DNA from: Altererythrobacter lutimaris
GTDB taxonomy: Bacteria; Pseudomonadota; Alphaproteobacteria; Sphingomonadales; Sphingomonadaceae
Length of the DNA: 64,000 nucleotides
NCBI RefSeq assembly: GCF_013371495.1
Contig: NZ_JABWTA010000001.1
Location: 2,516,693-2,580,692 of the forward strand
Reading direction: 5' to 3'
A program made the translations under genes and the position numbers. The notes under the pieces are model-generated. The model did not search any database and had not been told where the DNA came from. It saw only the letters and a list, made by a program, of their open reading frames with translations. Positions 1 to 9,756 of this stretch are shown one piece after another; the first letter of the stretch is position 1, and every line of letters begins with the position of its first letter.

Positions 1-1
1 C

Positions 2-1459
2 CCAACGTTCTTGCAGCGGTACGGCTTCACCAACCAGACCGGCTACGACAATCTCGACGCATTGCAGCCACGTTTCGGCTTCCGTTACGATGCGGGCGAG
101 ACCTTTGCCGGGAACACCACGTTCCGCGGCGGTGTCGGCATCTTCTCCGGTGGCGACCCGTCCGTGATCTTCTCGAACAGCTACACCAACAATGGTGTAA
201 CGCTGGACGATGTCGACGAAGACGATCTGGCTGATGCAGGCATCCCGTTGGTCACCAACGGTTTCAGCCTGCCAACCGGGACAGAAGGCTTGCTTGTGGC
301 AGGTGATGGTGAAGTCAACGCGATTGATCCAAACTTCAATATTCCGACCTTCCTGCGGGCGAACCTGGGTCTCGACCATGAGTTCAACAACGGTTGGCGC
401 TTCATGGTCGATTACCTGTACTCGAAGTCATACGACCCGCTGTTTGTTCAGGATTTGACACTTGCACAGACCGGTACAGCGCCTGATGGCCGTCCGCTCT
501 ATCGCCAGGTTGATTTCCTTGACCCCGATTGCGCTACAACTCCGGGAGACTCCGATGAGCTGAGCCCGACATTCTGTGCAAGCCGTCCGACAAGTGATTA
601 TCTGCTAACGAACGGCAAGGGTGGTCGCGGTCATGTCATCAGCACCTCGCTCAGCAATCGCTGGAGCCAGGAAGCCGGGCCATTGGGCATCGGGGGTAGC
701 GTGCTGCTCGCCTACAGCTTCCAGGATGTGACGGAAATTCAGCCGCTTACATCGAGCCGCGCAGTGTCGAACTTCGGCAACTTCTCGAAAGCGGATGTGA
801 ACAACCCACTGGCTTCGACAGCGAACGCTTCGCGTAAGCATAACGCGGTTTTCCGCTTGAACCTTGAGAAAGATATCTTTGGAGACAACGAGACACAGTT
901 CACGTTCTTCCTGAAGTATCGCACCGGTCAACCGTTCAGCTACAACTATGAAACGTCATCGTTCCCTTGCAGTGATCCTGATGCTGGGCGTAACCCGTTC
1001 GGCGACAGCCGCTGCTTTGAAGATCGCGTACTTTTGTATGTTCCGACGCTCAACGACCCGAATGTTGTCTTCGCATCGCCTGACGTCGAGGCCGACTTCA
1101 ATGCATTCGTCGCTGACTTTGGACTGGAAGAGTTCCGTGGCCAAATTCTTGATCGCAACCAGTTCCGTTCAAGCGATTATTGGGACTTGGACCTTCGCTT
1201 CACGCAAGAGCTTCCAGGGTTCTTCGATCGTGACCGTTTCCGTCTGATCCTTGACGTTGAGAATGCCCTCAACCTGATTGACAGCAGCTGGAACACGCTC
1301 GAGCAAATCGGCTTTGAGTATAACCTTCCGGTTGTTGACACGACAATCAATGATGCTGGTCAGTACGTGTATGAGCGCGTTCGTTCACCGAACACAGAAC
1401 GTTTCTCGACCTTCCCATCTGTCTGGCAGATCCAAGTGGGTATCACTTACGACTTCTAA
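2..1459 (+). CDS. TonB-dependent receptor, C-terminal part (partial)
   Basis: Outer-membrane TonB-dependent receptor of the Oar-like type, cut by the left edge; the reading frame is open from base 2, so the signal peptide and plug lie outside. What is visible is beta-barrel sequence: alternating aromatic and polar strands and long polar loops. The end, VGITYDF, has the terminal aromatic residue recognised by the BAM machinery. A Cys-containing loop (FPCSDPDAGRNPFGDSRCF) and another with DCATTPGDSDELSPTFC resemble extracellular loops of Oar-like receptors. The substrate cannot be told from this part. A hairpin terminator follows the stop. Confidence 0.85.
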   Translation, partial: PTFLQRYGFTNQTGYDNLDALQPRFGFRYDAGETFAGNTTFRGGVGIFSGGDPSVIFSNSYTNNGVTLDDVDEDDLADAGIPLVTNGFSLPTGTEGLLVAGDGEVNAIDPNFNIPTFLRANLGLDHEFNNGWRFMVDYLYSKSYDPLFVQDLTLAQTGTAPDGRPLYRQVDFLDPDCATTPGDSDELSPTFCASRPTSDYLLTNGKGGRGHVISTSLSNRWSQEAGPLGIGGSVLLAYSFQDVTEIQPLTSSRAVSNFGNFSKADVNNPLASTANASRKHNAVFRLNLEKDIFGDNETQFTFFLKYRTGQPFSYNYETSSFPCSDPDAGRNPFGDSRCFEDRVLLYVPTLNDPNVVFASPDVEADFNAFVADFGLEEFRGQILDRNQFRSSDYWDLDLRFTQELPGFFDRDRFRLILDVENALNLIDSSWNTLEQIGFEYNLPVVDTTINDAGQYVYERVRSPNTERFSTFPSVWQIQVGITYDF

Positions 1460-1490
1460 TCCTCACCGATTAGGTATCGCAGAAGAGAGC

Positions 1491-1523
1491 GGCGGGGCTT
1501 CAACACGAAGCTCCGCCGTTTTC
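1491..1523 (+). terminator. Rho-independent terminator after the TonB receptor
   Basis: An 11-bp stem GGCGGGGCTTC / GAAGCTCCGCC (one G-T wobble) with loop AACAC is followed by G and a short T run. It lies 31 bases after the receptor stop and just before the end of the convergent histidine kinase gene, so it may serve both strands. Confidence 0.75.
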
Positions 1524-1538
1524 ATTTGCAACGCGGTG

Positions 1539-4394
1539 TTATTCTTTGTCCGCCGTCTGACCCTTGAGCGATGAGGCCGTACGCGCTGTCTCCAGCAATT
1601 GCTTTGCCAGACCTCGCCGCTCACCAGACTGCGCATCGTTCTTGAGTGACCTTTCCAGTTCAGAGGCACATTCGCCGAGCTTCGCTTCGCCAAACATGCC
1701 GGCAGTGCCTGCAAGTGTATGGACAAGGTTGGCGAGCGCTTCGGCATCTTCCCCTCTCAGGGCATCGTCTCTCAGAGCAGCGCTCACAGCATCGAGCGTT
1801 TCGCGCCGGCGGACTTGCCATTTCTCGACCAAAGAAGGCGAATGCACTGTGCCTGCCGGATCGTTTCCAGGAGCCTGGTGGGCAGAGGGAGTCGCTAGCT
1901 CGCTCGTCTCTTCAACAATACGAACGGGTAGCCATCGCTGCAGCGCTTGCACGAGGTCCGCAAACGCCAGCGGTTTGGCGAGATGACCTTGCATGCCCGC
2001 TTCGCGTGCCGCAGCTATGTCTTCAGGATAGGCGTTTGCAGTCAGCGCAATAATTGGCAGGTCGCTCGCTCGGATCCCTTCTGCTCTGATGGTACGCGTT
2101 GCAAAATATCCATCGCAACCGGGCATCTGGATGTCCATGAGAACGAGATCGAAAGGCGCGCTCTCGCTGAACGCCCCCAACACTGCTTCAATTGCCTCCT
2201 CCCCATCGCGCGCAACGGTTACCCGCTGTCCGCAACGCTCCAGCATCGCGGTCACGAGCATCCGGTTTATGTCATGATCTTCGGCCAGCAGGATATGCGC
2301 GGGCTGGATAGGAATGTCGGTATGCACGGCGGCCTCCTTCGGTGCGGCAGGCTGAGGCATATCCGGCGCTCTGTCATAGGGTATGCGAAGCATAAAGTGG
2401 CTACCAACGCCTGGCGCCGAGGCAACATCGAGCTGACCTTCAAGCAATTCTGCCAGCTGTCGGCTGATCGTCAGGCCGAGCCCTGTCCCGCCAAACCGGC
2501 GCGCCGTGTCGCTTTCGGCTTGTTCGAACGGATCGAAGATTGTGGCGAGGCGCTCTTCATCGATTCCGATCCCCGTATCCTCGATTTCGATATTAACAAA
2601 ATTGTCGCGGATCGAATGCCGCAATGTAATCGATCCGGTTTCAGTAAATTTGACAGCATTGCTCAGGAGATTGAGCAAGATCTGGCGCAGCCGTAAATCG
2701 TCGGTGATGATGTAGGGGCCTTGGCGTGCACCTTCGCACGTCAGAGCGAGCCCCTTCTTCTGCGCGCTTGCTTGATGCAGCCGCACACAATCGCGTATCA
2801 GCTCGCCCAAATCCGTTGCTTCGCGCTCGATTGTGACATGGCCGGCTTCGATCTTGGCCAAGTCCAGGATGTCATTGAGCAACATCATCATGGAGCGGCC
2901 GGACTGGACAATCAGTTTGGCATGATGCTGCTGCTCGGGCGGCAAGCCGGATTCCGACAGAAGCTCTGCGAAACCCAGCACGCCGTTCATGGGTGTTCGG
3001 ATTTCGTGGCTCATATTGGCGAGGAATTCAGATTTGCCTCGTGCTGCTTCCTCGGCAATCCGGCGGGCGCGGGTGAGCTGCATTTCGAGCTCGACCCGAT
3101 CGGTCACTTCGCGTGCTGACACCACTATGCCTGTCGCAGGACCCCCCGCCTCTTCGCGCACGACCGCGCAATCAGCTTCGATATAGACGGGGCGGCCTTC
3201 TTCATCGTCTTGCTGCCGGCGGAAAACGATGCGTTCCTGTTCGCTTTCCCCTCTCAGCAACCTCTCTTCGACTGCTGTCACCTGGGATTCAGATTCGGGA
3301 TGCGCGCGCTGCACGCTGATTTGACCTATCAGGTCTTCAGGTTGGCTTCCCAATACTTGCTGAACAGAACGCGAGGCATAGGTACAGCGACGCTCGCGGT
3401 CAAAATGAAGGACGGCGTCCGTGATGCTGTCGGTAAGCAGCGAAATCTCGGACTGCTTTGCCGCCAGTTCTTCCAATGCGCGGTCTCGTCCGGCCAGCAT
3501 GGCGGCAACGGGCAACCCCATCAGGAAAGCCGCTGCGAGATAGACCTGTAAGACGATCAGCTTGATAGTGTCAGACGCATCAAGCGCACTTATGGGTCCC
3601 AGTCCTGCAGCGGTAAACTCGATCGCTATGAAGGCTGCGGTGGCTATACCTATTGCCGTGCCTGCCGCCCCTAGCCGGAACGCATGTAGGACAATGATAG
3701 GAAGGGCCATGAACAGGACAGGCACTGCGCTCTGACCGAAGATCGCCATCATCGCGATCGCACCGCCGACGAGGATCACGCTCCATTCCGCAAGGCGCTT
3801 GCTGTTCGGCTTCGTGAAATCCCGGAGCGCATCGATCAGGATCATCAGACTGGGGGCGATTATAGCCATACCCAAGCCATCGGTTGCCGCCCATTTTGCC
3901 CATGTTGCCAAAGGGCCGATCGGCTGATCTTGCAGCGCAAGCATGGCGAGAGTGGCTGCCGACATCGGCGCAATAATCGCAGCTGCCGCAAGAAAGCAGG
4001 CCAGGTCGCCAATCTTTTGCATGTCGGGCCTTGGGCCGCACCATGCGCGGGTTAGCGACACTGCCAACTGGATCTCGATGGCATTACAGGCGGCAAGTGA
4101 GGCGGCTGAAAACGGTGTATCGCCGCCGACCATATTGGCGATCGAATTGCCGATCCAAAGCGATAGAAGGAAAAGATGCTCCTTTGGAATTGAGAAACGT
4201 AGCAGCAGAGCGACAGCGACGGCATTAGGGACCCAAACCGCAGCGATACGGCTGTCCATCCGTGTAAACTCGAGGCTGACCCATGCCAGCCCTCCGAACA
4301 GCAGCATACCGCACACGCAGGCGAACAGCACGACGCTGTAGCCGCCTGACCGCGCCCATGCGCGCCAGCTCTGCTCCTTTTCTTGCATGACCAT
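1539..4394 (-). CDS. MASE1 hybrid sensor histidine kinase / response regulator with HPt
   Basis: Membrane hybrid histidine kinase of 951 residues. Domains in order: MASE1-type sensor with about eight membrane helices (residues 15-300), PAS (about 310-430), HisKA with phosphoacceptor His463 in FLANMSHEIRTPMNG, HATPase with the N box NLLSNAVKF and G boxes DTGIGI and GGTGLGL. A receiver follows with Asp754 (LVLMDIQMPG) and Lys807, then a C-terminal HPt with His892 (NLVHTLAGTAG). All key residues of a full phosphorelay are present, so it probably passes phosphate to a separate response regulator encoded elsewhere. The start MVMQ follows an AGAAGA-type ribosome site. It is divergent from the TonB-like gene. 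The signal sensed is unknown. Confidence 0.9.
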   Translation of the reverse strand: MVMQEKEQSWRAWARSGGYSVVLFACVCGMLLFGGLAWVSLEFTRMDSRIAAVWVPNAVAVALLLRFSIPKEHLFLLSLWIGNSIANMVGGDTPFSAASLAACNAIEIQLAVSLTRAWCGPRPDMQKIGDLACFLAAAAIIAPMSAATLAMLALQDQPIGPLATWAKWAATDGLGMAIIAPSLMILIDALRDFTKPNSKRLAEWSVILVGGAIAMMAIFGQSAVPVLFMALPIIVLHAFRLGAAGTAIGIATAAFIAIEFTAAGLGPISALDASDTIKLIVLQVYLAAAFLMGLPVAAMLAGRDRALEELAAKQSEISLLTDSITDAVLHFDRERRCTYASRSVQQVLGSQPEDLIGQISVQRAHPESESQVTAVEERLLRGESEQERIVFRRQQDDEEGRPVYIEADCAVVREEAGGPATGIVVSAREVTDRVELEMQLTRARRIAEEAARGKSEFLANMSHEIRTPMNGVLGFAELLSESGLPPEQQHHAKLIVQSGRSMMMLLNDILDLAKIEAGHVTIEREATDLGELIRDCVRLHQASAQKKGLALTCEGARQGPYIITDDLRLRQILLNLLSNAVKFTETGSITLRHSIRDNFVNIEIEDTGIGIDEERLATIFDPFEQAESDTARRFGGTGLGLTISRQLAELLEGQLDVASAPGVGSHFMLRIPYDRAPDMPQPAAPKEAAVHTDIPIQPAHILLAEDHDINRMLVTAMLERCGQRVTVARDGEEAIEAVLGAFSESAPFDLVLMDIQMPGCDGYFATRTIRAEGIRASDLPIIALTANAYPEDIAAAREAGMQGHLAKPLAFADLVQALQRWLPVRIVEETSELATPSAHQAPGNDPAGTVHSPSLVEKWQVRRRETLDAVSAALRDDALRGEDAEALANLVHTLAGTAGMFGEAKLGECASELERSLKNDAQSGERRGLAKQLLETARTASSLKGQTADKE

Positions 4395-4480
4395 GTTTCT
4401 TCTTCCACTTGAGTTTTAGAAAGAAGCTCTACGTTTCGGGCGGCATTGGCCTTCCTTCAAACCTGTCGTAGAGAGATCCT

Positions 4481-5206
4481 ATGGCTCGCAGCTCACGATA
4501 TGCATCACAGCGCCGTCCGACCCGTTGGGGAGTGATCGCAATACTCGCTTTGCTGCACGTCTTGGCGCTCTACGCGTTTGCGCGGATGCTGGCGCCTGAT
4601 TTGACTGCATCGGTAGAACGCAGCGTCGTTTCAGCTTTCACGGTGACTATTACGGCGCCCGACGAGCCTATTCCTCCGGAGAACACGCCAGAACCCGATG
4701 AAGGTGCACAAGGGGAGGCCGGCGAGCGAGCCGTTCCCAAGCCTGTGACCGCACCAACACCGAAGATCCCTATCAAGCAAGACGATCCGATGCCCCGTGC
4801 ATCTTCTACCGGTGCAGCAAATACGTCGGGCGCGCGTGATAGTGGTGACGGGACGGGGGCAAGTGGCTCCGGTCTCGGCACAGGAAGTGGCCGGGAAGGT
4901 GGCGGTATGGGCGGGGTCGCTGTGACGAAGCCGGTCCATATTGCGGGTGCCATCAACAGTGCGCGTGATTATCCGATCCCAGAAGGCGGACGCAATGCGC
5001 GCAAGGGCAGTGAAGTGATCGTTCGGATGATTGTCGGCGTTGATGGACGAGCGCGCAATTGCACCGTCTATCGCGCGAGCCCGTTTCCTGATGCTGACCG
5101 GATAACCTGCCAGCTGGTGGAAGAGCGCTTGCGTTTTCGGCCCGCGCAGGATTCACGGGGCAATGCGACACCTGCACCGTTCTATTGGCGGCAGCGCTGG
5201 TTTTAA
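4481..5206 (+). CDS. TonB family protein
   Basis: A 241-residue periplasm-spanning protein with TonB architecture: short cytoplasmic N terminus, one membrane helix (residues about 17-37), a Pro/Glu-rich then Gly/Ser-rich linker (residues about 55-150), and a C-terminal TonB-like domain with VIVRMIVGVDGRARNC and the ending RLRFRPAQDSRG...FYWRQRWF. TonB carries proton-motive energy from an ExbBD complex to outer-membrane receptors; three such receptors lie in this window, but no exbB or exbD does. The Gly/Ser-rich linker is unlike the usual Pro/Lys one. Start chosen at ATG 4481 after AGAGAG. Confidence 0.8.
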   Translation: MARSSRYASQRRPTRWGVIAILALLHVLALYAFARMLAPDLTASVERSVVSAFTVTITAPDEPIPPENTPEPDEGAQGEAGERAVPKPVTAPTPKIPIKQDDPMPRASSTGAANTSGARDSGDGTGASGSGLGTGSGREGGGMGGVAVTKPVHIAGAINSARDYPIPEGGRNARKGSEVIVRMIVGVDGRARNCTVYRASPFPDADRITCQLVEERLRFRPAQDSRGNATPAPFYWRQRWF

Positions 5207-5264
5207 TGCTAGGTTTTGACCCCGGGTTGGATTGTAACACTTTCCCGCTATGACGCTGGAGATT

Positions 5265-6305
5265 ATGAGCGAGCCCTTGATCTATCCGGTGATTTTGTGT
5301 GGCGGCAGCGGAACACGCCTGTGGCCGCGCAGCAGACGCAGTGCGCCTAAACCCTTTATCCCTTTAGTGGGAGAACGCACGCTGTTTCGTGCGGCGATTG
5401 AACGGGCCAGCGATCCGGCGGTTTTTGGTGCGCCGGTAATCGTGGCTGGGGCTGCGCATGTTGGGCTCATCGAAGCGCAATTGCCGGAATCGACAAGCGC
5501 GCAGATTGTAGTAGAGCCCGCTGCGAAAAATACAGCGCCTGCCATCGCTTTGGCAGCGGCTGTGCTTGATCCTGATGCAATCATGCTGGTCTGTCCAAGT
5601 GATCACCATATTGCCGATGACAATAGCTTTGTCGCGGCCGCAAGGAATGCTGCTCAGCTGGCGCGCGAGGATTGGTTGGTGGCGATCGGCATCGCGCCTG
5701 AACGACCTGAGACAGGCTATGGCTATATCAAGCGCGGCGAAGCGCTTGAAGGCGGGCATCAGGTCGCACAGTTCGTGGAGAAACCGGAACTCGCGCGCGC
5801 TGAAGCATTCCTCGCGGAAGGAGGATATGCCTGGAATGGTGGGATTTTCGCCTTCCGTGCCGGCGCATTGCTCGATGAATTAGCCGCACATCGCCCGGCG
5901 ATGGCGGAAGCTGTGAAACTGGCTGTCGCTGAAGGCAAGCGGGATGGGCTGCAATTCCATCCTGATGCTGACAGCTTTCAGGCTATCGAAGGCGACTCTA
6001 TCGACTATGCCGTAATGGAAAATACTGCTCGTGCAGCTGTCGTTGAAGCGAGCATGGGGTGGTCCGACATCGGCAATTGGGCAGCGCTGCAAGATGCTCT
6101 GCCGAAAGACAGCGATGGCAATCATGCGGTTGGTGCAGCCGAGTTCAAGGAAGCTCGCCAAGTGCTCGCGATGAGCGATGGCCCTCGCATTTCTGTTGTC
6201 GGTCTCGATGACATCTGTGTGATTGTTGACGGTAATGAAGTGCTGGTGACAAGCCGTGATGGCGCGCAATTGGTTGGTAAGTTGCAAGGCCCGGCTGAAG
6301 GATGA
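5265..6305 (+). CDS. manC: Mannose-1-phosphate guanylyltransferase
   Basis: Makes GDP-mannose from mannose-1-phosphate and GTP for surface polysaccharide. The nucleotidyltransferase signature GGSGTRLWPRSR is near the N terminus, followed by KPFIPLVGE, CPSDHHI, ETGYGYI, FVEKPE, WNGGIFAF and a C-terminal hexapeptide-like part. At about 346 residues it is the short form without a fused isomerase domain; the isomerase is instead the next gene, joined by an ATGA overlap. The start MSEPLIYP (5265) fits the family better than the ATG at 5250, which is also possible. Confidence 0.9.
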   Translation: MSEPLIYPVILCGGSGTRLWPRSRRSAPKPFIPLVGERTLFRAAIERASDPAVFGAPVIVAGAAHVGLIEAQLPESTSAQIVVEPAAKNTAPAIALAAAVLDPDAIMLVCPSDHHIADDNSFVAAARNAAQLAREDWLVAIGIAPERPETGYGYIKRGEALEGGHQVAQFVEKPELARAEAFLAEGGYAWNGGIFAFRAGALLDELAAHRPAMAEAVKLAVAEGKRDGLQFHPDADSFQAIEGDSIDYAVMENTARAAVVEASMGWSDIGNWAALQDALPKDSDGNHAVGAAEFKEARQVLAMSDGPRISVVGLDDICVIVDGNEVLVTSRDGAQLVGKLQGPAEG

Positions 6306-7153
6306 GCGCAAGAGGCGCCTTTGAGCCCGGCGCGGGCGGACAGGGTATTCTGCCCACTCGTGCGGTCGAGAAGGTTTGGGGCAGGCGGGAATTGCCTGAA
6401 CCCTTTGCCAGCGAAGTGCGTGGACGCGTTGCAGAAGGTGAGCCAGTAGGCGAAATCTGGTTTGCATCGCCAGCCGAACTCGATGACATCCTCGTCAAAT
6501 ACCTCTTCACCAGCGACAAGCTGTCTGTCCAGGTCCATCCGTCTGATGTGCAAGCGCATGACGGTGAGGACGGCAAGGAAGAGTGTTGGCTGATCCTTGA
6601 CGCAGACCCGGATGCCAAACTGGCGATCGGGTTCAAACAGGAGCTTTCAGCGGACGCGATGCGCGAGGCCGCGCTAGATGGCTCTATCGAAGACTTACTG
6701 GAATGGCATTCTGTTCAAGCAGGCGATTTTTTCTACCTTCCTGCAGGAACGGTCCATGCCATCGGTGCAGGTATCTCGCTGGTCGAAGTCCAGCAATCAA
6801 GCGACACAACGTTCCGCTTGTATGATTATGGTCGCCCGCGCGACCTGCATCTGGAGCGCGCAATTGCGGTAGCCGATCGCGGATCTTATTCAGCTGCGTA
6901 TCGCTCAAGAGTACCCGATCAGACGTGTGCGCTGGTTGGCGGACCGCATTTTCAGCTAACCCGAATGATTGGATCGCCTGATCCTGCACTCACCGATCAG
7001 TTCGCGCGGCCTTGCATGGTGCTGCCTCTGGAAGGCGAGGTCAGCCTGAACGGCAGTCCGGTCTCAGCAGGTAGCTGTGCTTATGCCGGGAGCCTCTCGG
7101 CCTTTCGCTTCAGAGAAGAAGCGGTTGCTTTGCTCGTCGCGAGCGCCAGCTAG
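6302..7153 (+). CDS. manA: Class I mannose-6-phosphate isomerase
   Basis: Interconverts fructose-6-phosphate and mannose-6-phosphate, feeding manC. Zinc-binding motifs of type I isomerases are visible: VQVHPSD near residue 78, ECWLIL, and AGTVHAIGAGISLVEVQQ followed by TFRLYDYGR. It is 283 residues, the short bacterial form. It overlaps manC by four bases (ATGA), so the two are translationally coupled. A phosphomannomutase is not in the window. Confidence 0.88.
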   Translation: MSARGAFEPGAGGQGILPTRAVEKVWGRRELPEPFASEVRGRVAEGEPVGEIWFASPAELDDILVKYLFTSDKLSVQVHPSDVQAHDGEDGKEECWLILDADPDAKLAIGFKQELSADAMREAALDGSIEDLLEWHSVQAGDFFYLPAGTVHAIGAGISLVEVQQSSDTTFRLYDYGRPRDLHLERAIAVADRGSYSAAYRSRVPDQTCALVGGPHFQLTRMIGSPDPALTDQFARPCMVLPLEGEVSLNGSPVSAGSCAYAGSLSAFRFREEAVALLVASAS

Positions 7154-7161
7154 CTCGAAGC

Positions 7162-9756
7162 CTAGTCGCTCAAGCCAGGCACTACTCGAAGTATATCGCT
7201 GAGATCATAGGGCTTTTGCAGAACGCCCGCTGCGCCCAGTTCCGAGGCCTGCTCGCTTACATCGCCATACCCGGTTGCCAGCACAAACGGGATACCGCGG
7301 CCGCGCAGCTCTGAAATGATGGGCTCGCTGGTCTCCGCTCCAAGATTGAAATCGACAAGCGCAAAATCAGGCTTAGCGCTTTCGATCGCTTCGATTGCGC
7401 CAGCCACGGTGCTGCAGGTCGAAACTCTATCAATGCCATGGCCGCGCAGGATTTCCGCTGTGTCGAGCGCGATGATCATGCTGTCTTCAACAAGCAGCAC
7501 ATGGTTAGGCTTGAGCGATGATGCATCGCCAGACGAGGCCGCATTTAACGCACCACGCTGAGGGATGCTGACTTCTCCCGCATCGACTGCGAGAAGTGCG
7601 CCACCTTCTTCGATATAAGTCGCAGGAATGCGGAAATGCGCTTCTAATCCCGACGGTTTGAAGTCGACTTTCGTCTCGCCTTTCAACTCGAACGGGATCG
7701 AGCGTTCGATGATGGTCGAGCCGAAACCGCGCCGTGTAGGCTCCTTCACCGGCGGGCCCCCGATCTCTTTCCAGTCAATAACCAAATCACCGTCATGGCT
7801 GCGGGTGAGAGCGATTTCGAGTTCGCCGCGCCGGTCGCACAGGCTGCCATATTTGGCAGAATTGGTGACCATTTCGTGCAAGACGAGCGCGAGAACGGTG
7901 TACGCTTGCGGAGATACAAGCACATCTTCGCCGCTTAAACGCAGACGGTCGCTCTTGCCGTTGAGGTAGGCTTTTGCTTCAGCTTCGATCAGCTTGGAAA
8001 CCGGGGCAGGGGCCCAGTTCTCACGCGTGATGTTCTCATGTGCAGTCGCAAGCGCGCTGATCCTGCCGCGGACGATATCGACAAACTGCGTGACATCGAT
8101 CGCTTCATGCTTTGACTGGTCCACCAGACTGCGGATCAGATTGAGGATGTTGCGCACGCGGTGATTGAGTTCCGCGATCAGCAGCGATTGCTGCTCTTGT
8201 GATTTGCGACGCTCGCGTTCAGCGTCGTCAGTCATCTTGAGGATGATTTCCAGCAGGCTCGTTCTCAGGCCCTCAGCAATCTGCAAATCATCGGAATTCC
8301 AGCGCTCGGAATGATTGGAGACACGCTGCTCCCACGCGGCAAAGCTGCTTCGCGGCGTCAGTGTATCGCTGCGTTTGTCTTTGGTGACGGCTTTGTCAGG
8401 GTTGCCACCCCACACGACTTTCTGTGGCAGCTCTCGCCGCCAAAGGACGAGATAATCCCTCGGATTGCGCGAGATCGGAATAATGAGAGCGCCCGCCACA
8501 CGATCGGCAAATGCGCTTGCCGTCGAAATATGCTTCGCAATCGAATCTGACGAAATGATCTTGCCGGGCGGCGAGCCATTAAGCGCAGGCAGCATGGCTT
8601 CGAATTCCTCGCGGTCGGGCGCTGCACCACGCGCGCGATAAACGCCGTCGGCAAAGATGGACATGCCGTCATGCGCGATGGTTTCAGTCAGCATTTCGTC
8701 GAGCATCGGCAGATTCTCGATAAGCGTGCGCCCTTGTGCCAGCCGCACCATCAGCTGGTCATGCAAGCGTCGGCCTTCCTCGCGGATGGTTTCGCTCTTG
8801 CGCAGCAAAGCCCGATCGAGAGCGAGTGAAAACAGTTGCGAGAAAAGCTCTGCAGTGGTGCGGGTCGCAAAAGGCAGCGGCTTCGCGCTGTAATGGTGGC
8901 AGGCGAAGAGGCCCCACAACTTCCCTTGATGGACGATGGATATCGATAGAGACGCGCCGACACCCATATTCTTGAGGTATTGAATGTGGATCGGCGAGAC
9001 CGCGCGTAGTGTGCTCATGGAAAGGTCGAGCGGTTCTGCCCCAAAGCGGCCTTTAGGCAAAATCGCGACCGGCTCTGCTTCAATGTCTGCGATGATCCGG
9101 AATCGGTTGCGCAGATAGAGCGCGCGTGCTTGCTCAGGTATATCGGTGCGCGGATAGCGCAGTCCGAGGAAGCTCTCCAATTCTGCCTCGCGCTCTTCCG
9201 CGATCACTTCGCCGGTGCCGTCTGCATGGAAACGATAGACCATAACCCTGTCGTACCCGAGGATGCTCTTCAGCTTGGCAGCGCCGATCCGGCATATCTT
9301 CAGAAGGTCATGCGTCGTTTCGAGCTGCGATGTTAGCGGGCCGAGCAAGTCGAACGGGCGTTCCTGCCCCGCGCTCGTCGAATGCGGTTCGAAATCGATG
9401 ACGATTGTGGAGCCGGTGCGATGAATGGCGCAGTCAAACAGAAGGTCATTCACGAGTTCGACGGCGAAAATGCGTTCGACTGAATCGTCCGTTTCGAGCG
9501 CGAAGAGGCTCGACTTGATCCGCTCCAGAGCTGATGGCCGTAGGACCTTATCAAGACCCGCTCCCAAACGGATGATTGATTTCCCTGCCGCATCATCGGC
9601 AAATCCGAGCATGTCGGAGGCATTGTCCGAGTGATAAGCGATCGTCCAATCAAGGTTCGCCGCAAGCAGGCCTCCAAAGGGCTGAATGTAATTGAGGATA
9701 TGGATCGGCTCGCGATCACAATCGGTCAGCTCATAGCGGCGAGGACCTTCACTCAT
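7162..9756 (-). CDS. bphP: Bacteriophytochrome histidine kinase with C-terminal receiver
   Basis: Red/far-red photoreceptor of 864 residues. PAS domain with the biliverdin-binding Cys13 (TDCDREPIHI), GAF domain with the DIP motif (Asp205-Pro207) and His257 in SPIHIQYLKNMGV, and PHY domain with tongue motif PRSSF at 468-472. An HWE/HisKA_2-type kinase follows, with His532 in ELNHRVRNILN and ATPase box LHEMVTNSAKYGSL, then a fused receiver with Asp802 (FALVDFNLG). The Cys in the N-terminal extension and none in the GAF pocket marks a biliverdin-type phytochrome. The fused receiver may act as a phosphate sink or output switch. Start ATG overlaps the heme oxygenase stop (ATGA). Confidence 0.93.
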   Translation of the reverse strand: MSEGPRRYELTDCDREPIHILNYIQPFGGLLAANLDWTIAYHSDNASDMLGFADDAAGKSIIRLGAGLDKVLRPSALERIKSSLFALETDDSVERIFAVELVNDLLFDCAIHRTGSTIVIDFEPHSTSAGQERPFDLLGPLTSQLETTHDLLKICRIGAAKLKSILGYDRVMVYRFHADGTGEVIAEEREAELESFLGLRYPRTDIPEQARALYLRNRFRIIADIEAEPVAILPKGRFGAEPLDLSMSTLRAVSPIHIQYLKNMGVGASLSISIVHQGKLWGLFACHHYSAKPLPFATRTTAELFSQLFSLALDRALLRKSETIREEGRRLHDQLMVRLAQGRTLIENLPMLDEMLTETIAHDGMSIFADGVYRARGAAPDREEFEAMLPALNGSPPGKIISSDSIAKHISTASAFADRVAGALIIPISRNPRDYLVLWRRELPQKVVWGGNPDKAVTKDKRSDTLTPRSSFAAWEQRVSNHSERWNSDDLQIAEGLRTSLLEIILKMTDDAERERRKSQEQQSLLIAELNHRVRNILNLIRSLVDQSKHEAIDVTQFVDIVRGRISALATAHENITRENWAPAPVSKLIEAEAKAYLNGKSDRLRLSGEDVLVSPQAYTVLALVLHEMVTNSAKYGSLCDRRGELEIALTRSHDGDLVIDWKEIGGPPVKEPTRRGFGSTIIERSIPFELKGETKVDFKPSGLEAHFRIPATYIEEGGALLAVDAGEVSIPQRGALNAASSGDASSLKPNHVLLVEDSMIIALDTAEILRGHGIDRVSTCSTVAGAIEAIESAKPDFALVDFNLGAETSEPIISELRGRGIPFVLATGYGDVSEQASELGAAGVLQKPYDLSDILRVVPGLSD